14,610 nucleotides of DNA, taken from assembly GCA_016293915.1 (NCBI GenBank), contig JAEDCY010000056.1, forward strand, positions 1-14,610, written 5' to 3'. Under the pieces are notes generated by a model. The model saw only the letters and a list, made by a program, of their open reading frames with translations. It was not told the DNA's origin and searched no databases. Origin of the DNA: Treponema sp. Its GTDB lineage: Bacteria; Spirochaetota; Spirochaetia; Treponematales; Treponemataceae. The position numbers were made by a program, and so were the translations under genes. This document shows, piece by piece, positions 1 through 6,596 of this stretch. How positions within the stretch are numbered: the first letter of the stretch is position 1; every line of letters begins with the position of its first letter.

Positions 1-746
1 TTAAAGATTTACGCTTTTTTTGTAAATTCTCAATGAAACTCGAAATTCAGGCTAAGATAATCTCCAAACATTGATTTATGGCCAAAGATTCCGGCATCTT
101 CCGCATAAAAACAAAATACCAGGCGAACACAAAGCATATTCAAACTTTTTAAGCAGGTCGCCATATCAATATTCTTTGCAAGCTGATACTGTGCTAAAAG
201 CTGGTCATAAATAAGTCCTACAATGTCGCCGGCTTTTATAGAAAGCTCCATCTCTTTTTTAAGATGCTGGCTTCCCAAATCAGTGATAAATGAAAGTCTG
301 TAAAATTCTTTTTCAAGATTTTCCAGCAGAATTTCTTCGGGCTCCCCATTTGGATTTTCCATATCATAAACAAGGAATGATTTGAAATTACAGGTTACGA
401 CCCAGCGGGGATGCTTAGAAACAGGAAGCTCTGTAATATATCGTTTTGCCTGCTGGAAGGGATTCAAAAAAGTTCCGTCTGACTGTTTAATTGGAGCACG
501 GAGATCTTTATCAATACTTTTCTGTTCAATAAGAACCTTGGTCTGCGGAATGTATCCGTCAATAAAAGAAGTATGGTCCAGCTTTACCTGATCTTCGAAA
601 GTTATAAATGACGAAAAATCTTTTATATCAAAAACGTTACAAAGTAAATCAAGCCAGAACTTTTGACTTTCACCTTTCTCGTAACCTTTATCTTTCCAAT
701 CTTCACTAAACTTTTTTGCTGCTTTATGCTGTTCTGATTGAGTCAT
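1..746 (-). pseudogene. MmeI-type restriction-modification protein, N-terminal part, broken and cut by left edge
   Basis: The first 238 residues match the start of large single-chain MmeI-like DNA methyltransferase/restriction enzymes. An N-terminal nuclease-like region has a QxKSIDKDLRxP-like segment (around VLIEQKSIDKDLRAP) and WVVTCNFKSFLVYD. The helical spacer follows with RLVFCFYAEDAGIFG and MFGDYL. Intact family members run to roughly 900 residues, but this frame stops with TGA at 30-32 just after MFGDYLSLNFEFH. Another minus frame (about bases 46 to 2) reads ISSFIENLQKKRKSL. That resembles what normally follows FGDYL, so a small frameshift near 45-55 is likely (inference). The start ATG at 746 was chosen over upstream codons because the protein homology begins at MTQSEQHKAAKKF; AAGGA lies about 11 bases before it. 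The gene diverges from the Xre gene. The remainder would lie left of base 1. Confidence 0.7.
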
Positions 747-785
747 GACTATTTCATTCCTTGTAAAAACTACATTCTTCCAATT

Positions 786-806
786 ATTACTGTTAACAGC
801 TGTAAT
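786..806. promoter_or_regulatory. possible operator dyad between the divergent R-M and Xre genes
   Basis: ATTAC and GTAAT arms flank a centre containing the perfect 8-base palindrome TGTTAACA. It sits in the roughly 120-base space between the MmeI-like start (746) and the Xre start (870). An Xre or controller-type regulator would typically bind such a dyad to balance both divergent genes. This is inference from position and symmetry only; AT-rich palindromes also arise by chance. Confidence 0.25.
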
Positions 807-869
807 CTTAAGAATATTCCAGTTTTTAATCAATAAAACATACGTCAATTCTTGCTTAAAATAGGAAAT

Positions 870-1166
870 GTGAGTGATTTACAGGAAGAGTTCATTAAAA
901 ACTTAAAATATTATAGAAATGAAAAGAAAATCTCTCAGGAGAAATTAGCAGAATCATGCGACTGTGCAACTGGCACCATAGGTTGTATAGAATGCGGGCG
1001 TACATTGCCTTCTTTTGAGATGATAGATAAAATTGCTACCGCTCTCGGAGTTCATCCTGCCGACCTTTTCCTACGCAATGCATCATCGACAGTCCGCAAC
1101 ACAAAATCAGTTCTAAAAACAAAACTGCTTCCACAAATTGAAGACTTTATAGAAAAGGAATTGTAA
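870..1166 (+). CDS. Xre-family helix-turn-helix regulator
   Basis: A protein of about 98 residues with one Xre/Cro-type HTH in its first 70 residues: FIKNLKYYRNEKKISQEKLAE, then a turn and recognition helix in CDCATGTIGCIECGR, then PSFEMIDKIATALGVHPADLF. That pattern is typical of lambda-repressor-like DNA-binding domains. The C-terminal 30 residues are basic then acidic and may dimerise. The start GTG at 870 gives the usual length before helix 1 and has AGGA three bases upstream, a short spacing. A TTG at 852 would add six residues but has no ribosome site. Divergent from the restriction-modification remnant, it may be its controller protein or a solitary regulator. It converges on hepT with 14 bases between stops. 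Confidence 0.75.
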   Translation: MSDLQEEFIKNLKYYRNEKKISQEKLAESCDCATGTIGCIECGRTLPSFEMIDKIATALGVHPADLFLRNASSTVRNTKSVLKTKLLPQIEDFIEKEL

Positions 1167-1180
1167 TTTATTGGATTTTC

Positions 1181-1630
1181 TTATTTCGAAATGAAATCAA
1201 ACAATTCATTTTTTATTTTATCCCAATTATTTTCAATATCTAAAAATAAATGAGATAGTTTTTCCCACTTCATGGAATAACCATAGGAATGTCTAAAAAA
1301 GTGACGGAAGTTCATATAATCTAAAAGGATTGGATATAGTGATTCAGAAAATACAGCCGACCGACTTTCCGCTTCCTTGCACATAGATAATAGTAATTCG
1401 CTATGCCACTTTCCCTGATTTGGAGTTTTTTTATCTATATTTTTTGAAATGACAAGAAGAATATTTTCAATACCATTATAAAATGATTGAAGAATTGAGC
1501 CAGCTGCACATAACTCAACATAATCTGGTTCATCTTGTTCACATTTTTTCACCAATAATGATGATTTTGAAAGATGTTCATCAAGTTGAGAGATTTCAAA
1601 TTCGATTTTCTTCTTAACAATTTCATCCAA
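1181..1630 (-). CDS. hepT: HepT-like HEPN ribonuclease toxin
   Basis: A 149-residue all-helical protein carrying the HEPN catalytic motif RX4HXY, seen as R109, H114 and Y116 in RHFFRHSY. In characterised HepT toxins this motif forms the RNase active site, and its tyrosine is polyAMPylated by the MntA antitoxin. The gene follows mntA with an 8-base overlap, so the two are translated together. The start is TTG at 1630: an in-frame TAA lies two codons upstream and GGAG lies about 12 bases upstream. The motif and the partner make the pair assignment strong. Activity is not shown. Loss of the histidine or tyrosine would have argued for a dead toxin, but both are present. Confidence 0.82.
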   Translation of the reverse strand: MDEIVKKKIEFEISQLDEHLSKSSLLVKKCEQDEPDYVELCAAGSILQSFYNGIENILLVISKNIDKKTPNQGKWHSELLLSMCKEAESRSAVFSESLYPILLDYMNFRHFFRHSYGYSMKWEKLSHLFLDIENNWDKIKNELFDFISK

Positions 1631-1898
1631 TTTTTCTTAGCTCTCCAATACTTCCTAAAAAGTTATAAAAAGCAACCTGTTCATCAAAATCTATAAAATC
1701 AATTTTTTCAGGAATCTCACTTTCGAGACGGGCATAAACTGCAAAGAATTTTGAAGGTGCAAGACCACGAATTCCAATATCAATATCAGAAAATTCATTG
1801 GCATGGCCTGTAACATGAGAACCAAAAAGGTAAACCTCTTTACAGCCTTCATCCTTGAGAATACTAGAAATTTTATTCAAAGTAAGTTCTGAAACCAA
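1623..1898 (-). CDS. mntA: MntA-like minimal nucleotidyltransferase antitoxin
   Basis: A 91-residue protein with the minimal nucleotidyltransferase motif GSX10DXD: G26-S27 then D38 and D40, in LFGSHVTGHANEFSDIDIGI. A third acidic strand (IDFID, D67/D70) completes the metal site. In known MntA/HepT systems this enzyme transfers AMP to the toxin tyrosine and neutralises it. The start is TTG at 1898, chosen because GAGG lies 7 bases upstream and the fold begins directly after. The length is normal for the solitary MNT antitoxin family. It is the first gene of a two-gene operon with its own extended -10 promoter, divergent from modF. The order here is antitoxin first. Confidence 0.82.
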   Translation of the reverse strand: MVSELTLNKISSILKDEGCKEVYLFGSHVTGHANEFSDIDIGIRGLAPSKFFAVYARLESEIPEKIDFIDFDEQVAFYNFLGSIGELRKIG

Positions 1899-1916
1899 AT
1901 ATCTACCTCGTAGAAA

Positions 1917-1925
1917 ATTATATCA
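1917..1925 (-). promoter_or_regulatory. extended -10 promoter of mntA-hepT
   Basis: On the minus strand TGATATAAT is a full extended -10 (TG, one base, TATAAT). It lies about 7 bases before an expected start of transcription near 1910, which leaves a leader of about 12 bases containing GAGG. No convincing -35 was found; an extended -10 can work without one. Confidence 0.5.
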
Positions 1926-1972
1926 TGTTTCATTTATAAAATCATCAAAATTAATCCTCCTAAAAAAGCAAT

Positions 1973-2000
1973 ATGACATCCGGGATCTTTTTGATATACT
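1973..2000 (+). promoter_or_regulatory. promoter of the ModF-like gene, predicted leaderless start
   Basis: ATGACA (1973-1978, five of six to TTGACA) is followed after 16 bases by TATACT (1995-2000, five of six to TATAAT). The ATG at 2007 starts 7 bases after the -10, where RNA synthesis should begin. No Shine-Dalgarno sequence precedes the ATG, which fits a leaderless mRNA. Confidence 0.5.
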
Positions 2001-2006
2001 ATACCC

Positions 2007-3659
2007 ATGTGCAAAAGCTTGATTACTTTACAAAATTGTCGGATTGAAAACAGCCGTTCTGTGCTTGTACCTGAGCTCTCCTGGAAAATGAACGAGGGCG
2101 AGGTCTGGCTGGTGATTGGCCCGAACGGCGGTGGCAAGGCTGATTTTTTGAATGCACTTGCCGGCGGGGCTGGCGGCGAAAGAATTACTCCAAACGCCGA
2201 CGGGCTTTTTTCTGATTTTTTTTCTGATTCTACTGAGCTGGTTTCTCTGGAGCGGGCTGCCCGCCTGATTCAGGAAGAGCGTGAAAATGATGAAAGTGAT
2301 TATCTTGAAGGCGGCGTTGACCACGGAAGAACTGGCCGCATTTTTATTGCACAGGCACTGGATCCGCAGTTAAAAAAAGATCTGGCTCACAAGGAGCTTC
2401 CCGCCGCAGCTAAACAGCTGGAAGGCGACCCTGCAATCAAACTTTGCGGAATCGAAAAGATTCTGGATCGCGGACTCAAATACATGTCTACCGGAGAAAT
2501 CCGCCGCACCCTGCTTGCCCGCGCCCTTATTTCCGGTAAAAAACTTTTGATTTTAAGCGACCCCTTTGCCGGTCTTGATGTTCAGAGCCGCACTATTCTT
2601 CTGGATTTTTTTGATTCGATTGCACGTCGCAGTAACAGCGAAAACGGAAGTGCCCAGCCACACATAATTTTAGGAATGGAACGCTGGCACGAGATTCCAG
2701 ATGCAATTACTCATGTCATAGAATTTACAGATAAAAAAGTTTCCTTCAGCGGCCCAAGAGCCGATTACGAAAAACTGATTTCTAAACGAGCTGCCGGCTC
2801 AAAGGCCAGTGAAGAAAAAGAAAAGCAGGATTTTCAGGAAGGATTTGCAGAGCTGACTCAGACAGGTGGTTTCGATACACCTGCTTCGCAGGCACTCAAC
2901 CACCAGGACGAATCACGGTGGTTGAGTAGGCCGGAGGCCGTATCGAAAGCACCTCTTGAAGATACCTTAGTTGAAATGCACAATGTAAACGTTGGCTGGG
3001 ACGATCATCAGGTTCTGCGTAACTTAAACTGGAGCCTCCATCGCGGCCAGCACTGGCTTGTACGCGGCCCTAACGGAAGCGGTAAAACCACCTTCCTGGA
3101 ACTTATCACCGGCGACAATATGCAAGTCTTTTCAAACGACATTAAAATTTTTGGCAACCGCCGCGGTTCAGGTGAAACTATCTGGGATATTAAAAAACGC
3201 CTTGGTATAGTTTCTTACCGCCTTCACGTTGAATACAGAATGTTGGGCGGAACTTCGCTGCTGGCAGTAATCATAAGCGGCCTGCGCGACAGCATCGGAC
3301 TTTACGGAGCCCCAACAGACCTTGAAATTGCAACGGCAAAAAAATGGCTGGCTCTCGGCGGTTTTGCAGGCCGCGAATCAGAAAACTTCGGCAACCTGAG
3401 CTACGGAGAACAGCGTGCTATCCTGATTCTGCGCTCAGCTGTAAAAACTCCCGAAATCCTTATTCTCGATGAACCATGTCACGGCCTCGACGAACAGTAC
3501 CGCAGCAAAATCCTTCAGCTAATGAATCTGATTGGAGAGGGCGGCACAACAACAATACTGCACGTAACCCACGACCCGAGTGAAGTCCTAGAATGTGAAA
3601 AACACATCCTCGAACTTCATCCGGATGAAAAGCCAATGTACAGGATTATTGAAAAATAG
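2007..3659 (+). CDS. modF: ModF/PhrA-like double ATP-binding cassette protein
   Basis: A soluble 550-residue protein with two ABC ATPase domains and no membrane segment. The second domain has Walker A GPNGSGKTT (354-362), the family hallmark NRRGSGETIWDIKK (384-397), signature NLSYGEQR (463-470) and Walker B ILILDEP (484-490). The first has signature MSTGEIRR (160-167), but its Walker A is GPNGGGKA (38-45, Ala for Ser/Thr) and its Walker B reads LLILSDP instead of LLILDEP, so this site is probably weak or dead. E. coli ModF (about 490 residues) shares the domain order and the RRGSGETIWDIKK block; its biological role is poorly defined. Residues 287-316, in the linker, are encoded by a palindromic repeat. 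No ribosome site precedes the ATG, so a leaderless mRNA is likely. The gene is followed 14 bases later by a GH18 gene on the same strand. Confidence 0.85.
   Translation: MCKSLITLQNCRIENSRSVLVPELSWKMNEGEVWLVIGPNGGGKADFLNALAGGAGGERITPNADGLFSDFFSDSTELVSLERAARLIQEERENDESDYLEGGVDHGRTGRIFIAQALDPQLKKDLAHKELPAAAKQLEGDPAIKLCGIEKILDRGLKYMSTGEIRRTLLARALISGKKLLILSDPFAGLDVQSRTILLDFFDSIARRSNSENGSAQPHIILGMERWHEIPDAITHVIEFTDKKVSFSGPRADYEKLISKRAAGSKASEEKEKQDFQEGFAELTQTGGFDTPASQALNHQDESRWLSRPEAVSKAPLEDTLVEMHNVNVGWDDHQVLRNLNWSLHRGQHWLVRGPNGSGKTTFLELITGDNMQVFSNDIKIFGNRRGSGETIWDIKKRLGIVSYRLHVEYRMLGGTSLLAVIISGLRDSIGLYGAPTDLEIATAKKWLALGGFAGRESENFGNLSYGEQRAILILRSAVKTPEILILDEPCHGLDEQYRSKILQLMNLIGEGGTTTILHVTHDPSEVLECEKHILELHPDEKPMYRIIEK
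2865..2953. repeat. REP-like palindromic element inside the modF-like coding sequence
   Basis: Outer arms GGTGGTTTCGATAC (2865-2878) and GTATCGAAAGCACC (2940-2953) are inverted, 13 of 14 matching. Inner arms ACTCAACCACC (2894-2904) and GGTGGTTGAGT (2917-2927) are perfect inverted copies. Two small hairpins lie inside: CCTGC-TTC-GCAGG (2880-2892) and GGCC-GGA-GGCC (2929-2939). The whole can fold as a cloverleaf or cruciform. It is read in frame as residues 287-316 in the linker between the two ATPase domains. Elements with GGTGGTTTCGATAC-type ends are, from memory, normally intergenic repeats. No second copy was seen in this window. Confidence 0.75.
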
Positions 3660-3673
3660 CCGATAATCTATTT

Positions 3674-4750
3674 ATGAAAAAACCAATCAGCTTGTTTTTT
3701 ATCCTCTCAGTTTTTTGCTGCGCTTGTTCTGCTCGCGGAAAAGCTGATATTGAAGTTCCCACAGAAGATTTTGAATATGCCCTCAAAGGCGACGAACCTT
3801 CTGTTATTGTTGAAGAAGAACCCCTTCTCCCTCTCTATACCCTGCGCCAGCCAATCGGAAAACCGGTACAGCTTCGCGAAAGCTGGGGCTATGTTATGCA
3901 GAGCCGTCTCGAAGAATATGATAATAATATTCCTCTTACCGACGTATGTTTTTTTTCTGCAGATGTAAACTGCTATGGCGAACTCACAGGAATTCCAAAT
4001 CGTTCACACATAAATACAAAAGGAGCCCGATGCCATCTGGTAATCACCTGTGACAGCAAATCACTCACTCATTTTATTCTGGAACCTGGAACAAAGGTAA
4101 GAAATAATCTGCTTAAGGCTATAGTAAAAGCCGGAGCTGCCTACGACGGTGTACAGATAGATTTTGAACTTGTACCAGCCCGCGACCGCAAAAACTTTAT
4201 CAGCTTCTGTTCAGATCTTCGCTACATGCTGGGAAAAGCAAAATGGTTTTCTATCTGTGTACCAGCCCGCTTTAAGCTGCTTTCAGAAGATATTTATCCT
4301 TACGCAGAAATTGCAAATTACTGTGACCGTGTTTTTGTCATGGCTTATGATGAACACTGGTCTACAAGTAAACCTGGTGCCGTAGCTTCGGTAGAATGGT
4401 GCCGCAAAGTTATGGAATATGCACAAAAATCAATCCCTCCCAAAAAACTTGTAATGGGCTTACCATTCTATGGAAGAACCTGGGCTAACGAAACAACTGC
4501 CGGTGCCTGGTATTTCAGCGGTGCGAATCGTATCATGACCGAACATAAAGTTACTGAAGTTAATTATGATGAAGATATTCCAACCTTTAAATATACCGCC
4601 GAAGTTGAAGTAACCGGCTACTTTAATGACACCTGGTCTGTACTACAGCTGGCACGACTCTATGAAGATGCCGGTATTCAAAAAATGGGATTCTGGCGCA
4701 TTGGCCAGGAAGATCCGGCTTTCTGGAACTGGATACAAATTAATAAATAG
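3674..4750 (+). CDS. exported GH18-family glycosidase-like lipoprotein
   Basis: A 358-residue protein beginning MKKPISLFFILSVFCCACS, a lipoprotein-like signal with several cysteines (15, 16 or 18), as allowed by permissive spirochaetal lipoboxes. The rest fits a glycoside hydrolase family 18 barrel. The active-site strand reads DGVQIDFE (158-165), followed by FVMAYDEHWS, KLVMGLPFYGRTWA and the closing GFWRIGQEDPAFW. The catalytic glutamate (E165) and preceding D163 are kept, but the first inner Asp of DxxDxDxE is Gln161. Spore and peptidoglycan-type GH18 proteins (YaaH/SleL-like) vary there too, so the substrate may be cell-wall or GlcNAc-containing glycan rather than chitin (inference). It probably shares transcription with the ModF-like gene upstream; no clear Shine-Dalgarno precedes the ATG. 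Confidence 0.8.
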   Translation: MKKPISLFFILSVFCCACSARGKADIEVPTEDFEYALKGDEPSVIVEEEPLLPLYTLRQPIGKPVQLRESWGYVMQSRLEEYDNNIPLTDVCFFSADVNCYGELTGIPNRSHINTKGARCHLVITCDSKSLTHFILEPGTKVRNNLLKAIVKAGAAYDGVQIDFELVPARDRKNFISFCSDLRYMLGKAKWFSICVPARFKLLSEDIYPYAEIANYCDRVFVMAYDEHWSTSKPGAVASVEWCRKVMEYAQKSIPPKKLVMGLPFYGRTWANETTAGAWYFSGANRIMTEHKVTEVNYDEDIPTFKYTAEVEVTGYFNDTWSVLQLARLYEDAGIQKMGFWRIGQEDPAFWNWIQINK

Positions 4751-4766
4751 TATCCGTCATGCTGAT

Positions 4767-4783
4767 AAAAAGTGACACTTTTT
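4767..4783 (+). terminator. weak AT-rich hairpin after the GH18 gene
   Basis: AAAAAGT-GAC-ACTTTTT forms a 7-bp stem with a 3-base loop, followed by CTCTTT. It lies 17 bases after the GH18 stop and just before the promoter of the next gene. The stem is AT-rich and the U tract is interrupted, so termination would be inefficient. Confidence 0.3.
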
Positions 4784-4794
4784 CTCTTTATATC

Positions 4795-4815
4795 TGTTAT
4801 AATTAGTAACAGGAG
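4795..4815 (+). promoter_or_regulatory. extended -10 promoter and ribosome site of the small exported-protein gene
   Basis: TGTTATAAT (4795-4803) is a perfect extended -10. Transcription should start near 4810, directly in front of AGGAG (4811-4815), which sits 6 bases before the ATG at 4822. The 5' leader would be only about 12 bases. GTGACA at 4772 is a poor -35 at a 20-base spacing and is probably part of the hairpin. Confidence 0.55.
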
Positions 4816-4821
4816 AAAAAA

Positions 4822-5415
4822 ATGAAAAGAATTCTTTCTATTTTATTGATTTTATTTACTTTTTCTGCAGGCTTCCTTTTTGCCGAAAGCTCCTGCAACG
4901 CAGACCCCTTTGATTCTCTCGTAGAAAAGCTTCTTAAAGATTTTGATGAAGAAGGTGACACTGTTGCAGTAAAGGTTTTTACCTCAGATTTAAGCAACAA
5001 TGAACGTAAAAAGATTTCTAAATCAGTTCAGTTCTCTCTTTACTGTGCTGATGTTATGGAAGTAGTTGCAAAATCAGATGAAGCTGATTATATCTGTACA
5101 GGAAAAATTGAGGTTGACGGCCCAAACTATATAATCAGTGCAAAGCTTATCGACAATTATGATGACACTGTAATCGGCAAGGCAAAGCAGAAGGTTCCAA
5201 AGGACTACTATGCCGAAAAACCAACTGATGTAAAAGTTCAGACAGTAGTTGTAGAAGACACTGTAGATGCAGACGATGTTCTCGGCGCCCTCGTCGTAGG
5301 CAGCATCATCGGCGGAGTTTTCCACGCAGTAACTACCCCACCACGCCCGGTCTACGTTACTCCATCAAGACCTTCCCGCCCGAGCAGACCAAACCGAAGA
5401 CCGAATCGACCGTAA
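4822..5415 (+). CDS. small exported protein with Pro/Arg-rich tail, function unknown
   Basis: A 197-residue protein with a clear signal peptide (MKRILSILLILFTFSAGFLFA, likely cut after residue 21). The middle part alternates strands and helices: DTVAVKVFTSD near 47-56, ISKSVQFSLY, ADYICTGKIEV near 89-98 and YIISAKLIDNYDDTVIGKA. That pattern recalls the CsgG/LpoB/FlgO-like fold, in which an exported domain reports 'is this value present' strands; this is a weak resemblance by eye. A short glycine-rich hydrophobic stretch (VLGALVVGSIIGGVFHAV, 153-170) could insert in a membrane. The end is a basic repeat of RPSRPSRPNRRPNRP type that could bind peptidoglycan or another acidic surface. It has its own strong promoter and ribosome site. 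Its stop lies one base from the stop of the convergent HlyD gene. Confidence 0.7.
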   Translation: MKRILSILLILFTFSAGFLFAESSCNADPFDSLVEKLLKDFDEEGDTVAVKVFTSDLSNNERKKISKSVQFSLYCADVMEVVAKSDEADYICTGKIEVDGPNYIISAKLIDNYDDTVIGKAKQKVPKDYYAEKPTDVKVQTVVVEDTVDADDVLGALVVGSIIGGVFHAVTTPPRPVYVTPSRPSRPSRPNRRPNRP

Positions 5416-5416
5416 C

Positions 5417-6559
5417 TTAATTTATAAAATCCAATTTACGCAAAACCATCTGCATTGCAGTACTGCGGTCCGTCACTATGCGGGCTTCTGCACTTATACC
5501 AGGCAGGAGCCTTGCTGTCTGTCCATGCTTTGTAGAAAGATATGGATTTTCAATAACTGCTTCTACTACAAATGCGGGTTGTCCTGTCGTCATAACTGTT
5601 ACATCCGGCGGTACAATGGACACCTGTGTTTCAACCATTCCATACCTGCTTGGAGCAAGCCCCGGAAATTTAATCTTAACAGGATTTCCAACTTTTACCC
5701 TTGCCACATAAGACGGGTCGACATAAATATCAGCCTTCAAAGACTCGTTGTCTTGAGGAACAATTCGCAACACTTCCTCACCAGCTAAAATATAATCCCC
5801 GGAATTCATCTTTTTTATTTCTGTTATACGTCCGGAAATAGGAGCATATATCGTAGAATTCTTTATGGCACGTTCGAGCTCACTTATACGACTTTCCAGA
5901 CTTTTTCTTTCTGTTTCCAGTGATGAAAGCTTTTCATTAGTCTGAATATTCTGATTACTCAGCCATGTTTCATAAGAAAGCTTTGTCTGTGTATATTGAT
6001 TCTCTAAGTCTCTAATATTTTGCGGTATACGAAGTGCAGAAGGGGCATCTTTCTCACGCTCATATTTCACTTTTGCATCTTCAAGCACTGTCTCATAACG
6101 TGATTTTTCCAGAAGATACGAATTTGATTTCAAAAATGCATCCGTGTCATCTTTTGCTACTCCGGCCTTTCCATTGCTTATAGTCATTGCAAGAGTTTTA
6201 TAGACATGCAGATTTTCAAGATTTTTTTTCTGTGCAAGCCTGTAAGAATCAAGCTCTGTTCTTAATGCAGAAGTATCAAGGCTAAAAAGCAAATCACCTT
6301 CACAGACGATATCATCATTTTCAAAATTCTTAGATGATAATTCTCCACTAGAAACGCAGCGTACAGAAGAAACTGCCTGAGTCGGTCTGAGCAAAACCGA
6401 AGCCTTAACAACATCATCCATGGGCGCAATAAGTGCCCACACAATAACAGCAAGAATTGCAAAACACACTGTCACAATAAACCCATATACCGCATCCACA
6501 GGCTTGAGCATAAAGAATGCGGAAGTCTTTTTCATGTCTTCAAAGGTTTTTAAGTACAT
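5417..6559 (-). CDS. HlyD-family periplasmic adaptor of the peptide exporter
   Basis: A 380-residue membrane-fusion protein. A short cytoplasmic N-terminus is followed by one membrane helix (about 24-46, VYGFIVTVCFAILAVIVWALI), then the first half of a lipoyl-like domain (SSVRCVSSGELSSKNF...VCEGDLLFSLD). A long charged coiled-coil hairpin follows (about 80-235). The second lipoyl half is IYAPISGRITEIKKMNSGDYILAGEEVLRIVP, followed by a beta-barrel. In type I exporters such proteins link the ABC transporter to the outer membrane. The start ATG has AGGAG 8 bases upstream. It is the last gene of the minus-strand array, 37 bases after the ABC gene; a 6-bp hairpin (6578-6593) lies between. No outer-membrane channel gene is in the window. 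Confidence 0.88.
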   Translation of the reverse strand: MYLKTFEDMKKTSAFFMLKPVDAVYGFIVTVCFAILAVIVWALIAPMDDVVKASVLLRPTQAVSSVRCVSSGELSSKNFENDDIVCEGDLLFSLDTSALRTELDSYRLAQKKNLENLHVYKTLAMTISNGKAGVAKDDTDAFLKSNSYLLEKSRYETVLEDAKVKYEREKDAPSALRIPQNIRDLENQYTQTKLSYETWLSNQNIQTNEKLSSLETERKSLESRISELERAIKNSTIYAPISGRITEIKKMNSGDYILAGEEVLRIVPQDNESLKADIYVDPSYVARVKVGNPVKIKFPGLAPSRYGMVETQVSIVPPDVTVMTTGQPAFVVEAVIENPYLSTKHGQTARLLPGISAEARIVTDRSTAMQMVLRKLDFIN

Positions 6560-6596
6560 ATTTTCTGCTCCTGTCTAACTAACGGTAGTTAGTGTT

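Noticed and set aside
2028..2324. 98-codon minus frame antisense to the ModF-like gene
   Set aside because: It is a shadow of a well-supported coding gene and overlaps its first ATPase domain.
4803..5000. 65-codon minus frame over the small exported-protein gene
   Set aside because: The opposite strand has promoter, ribosome site and signal peptide; this frame has none.
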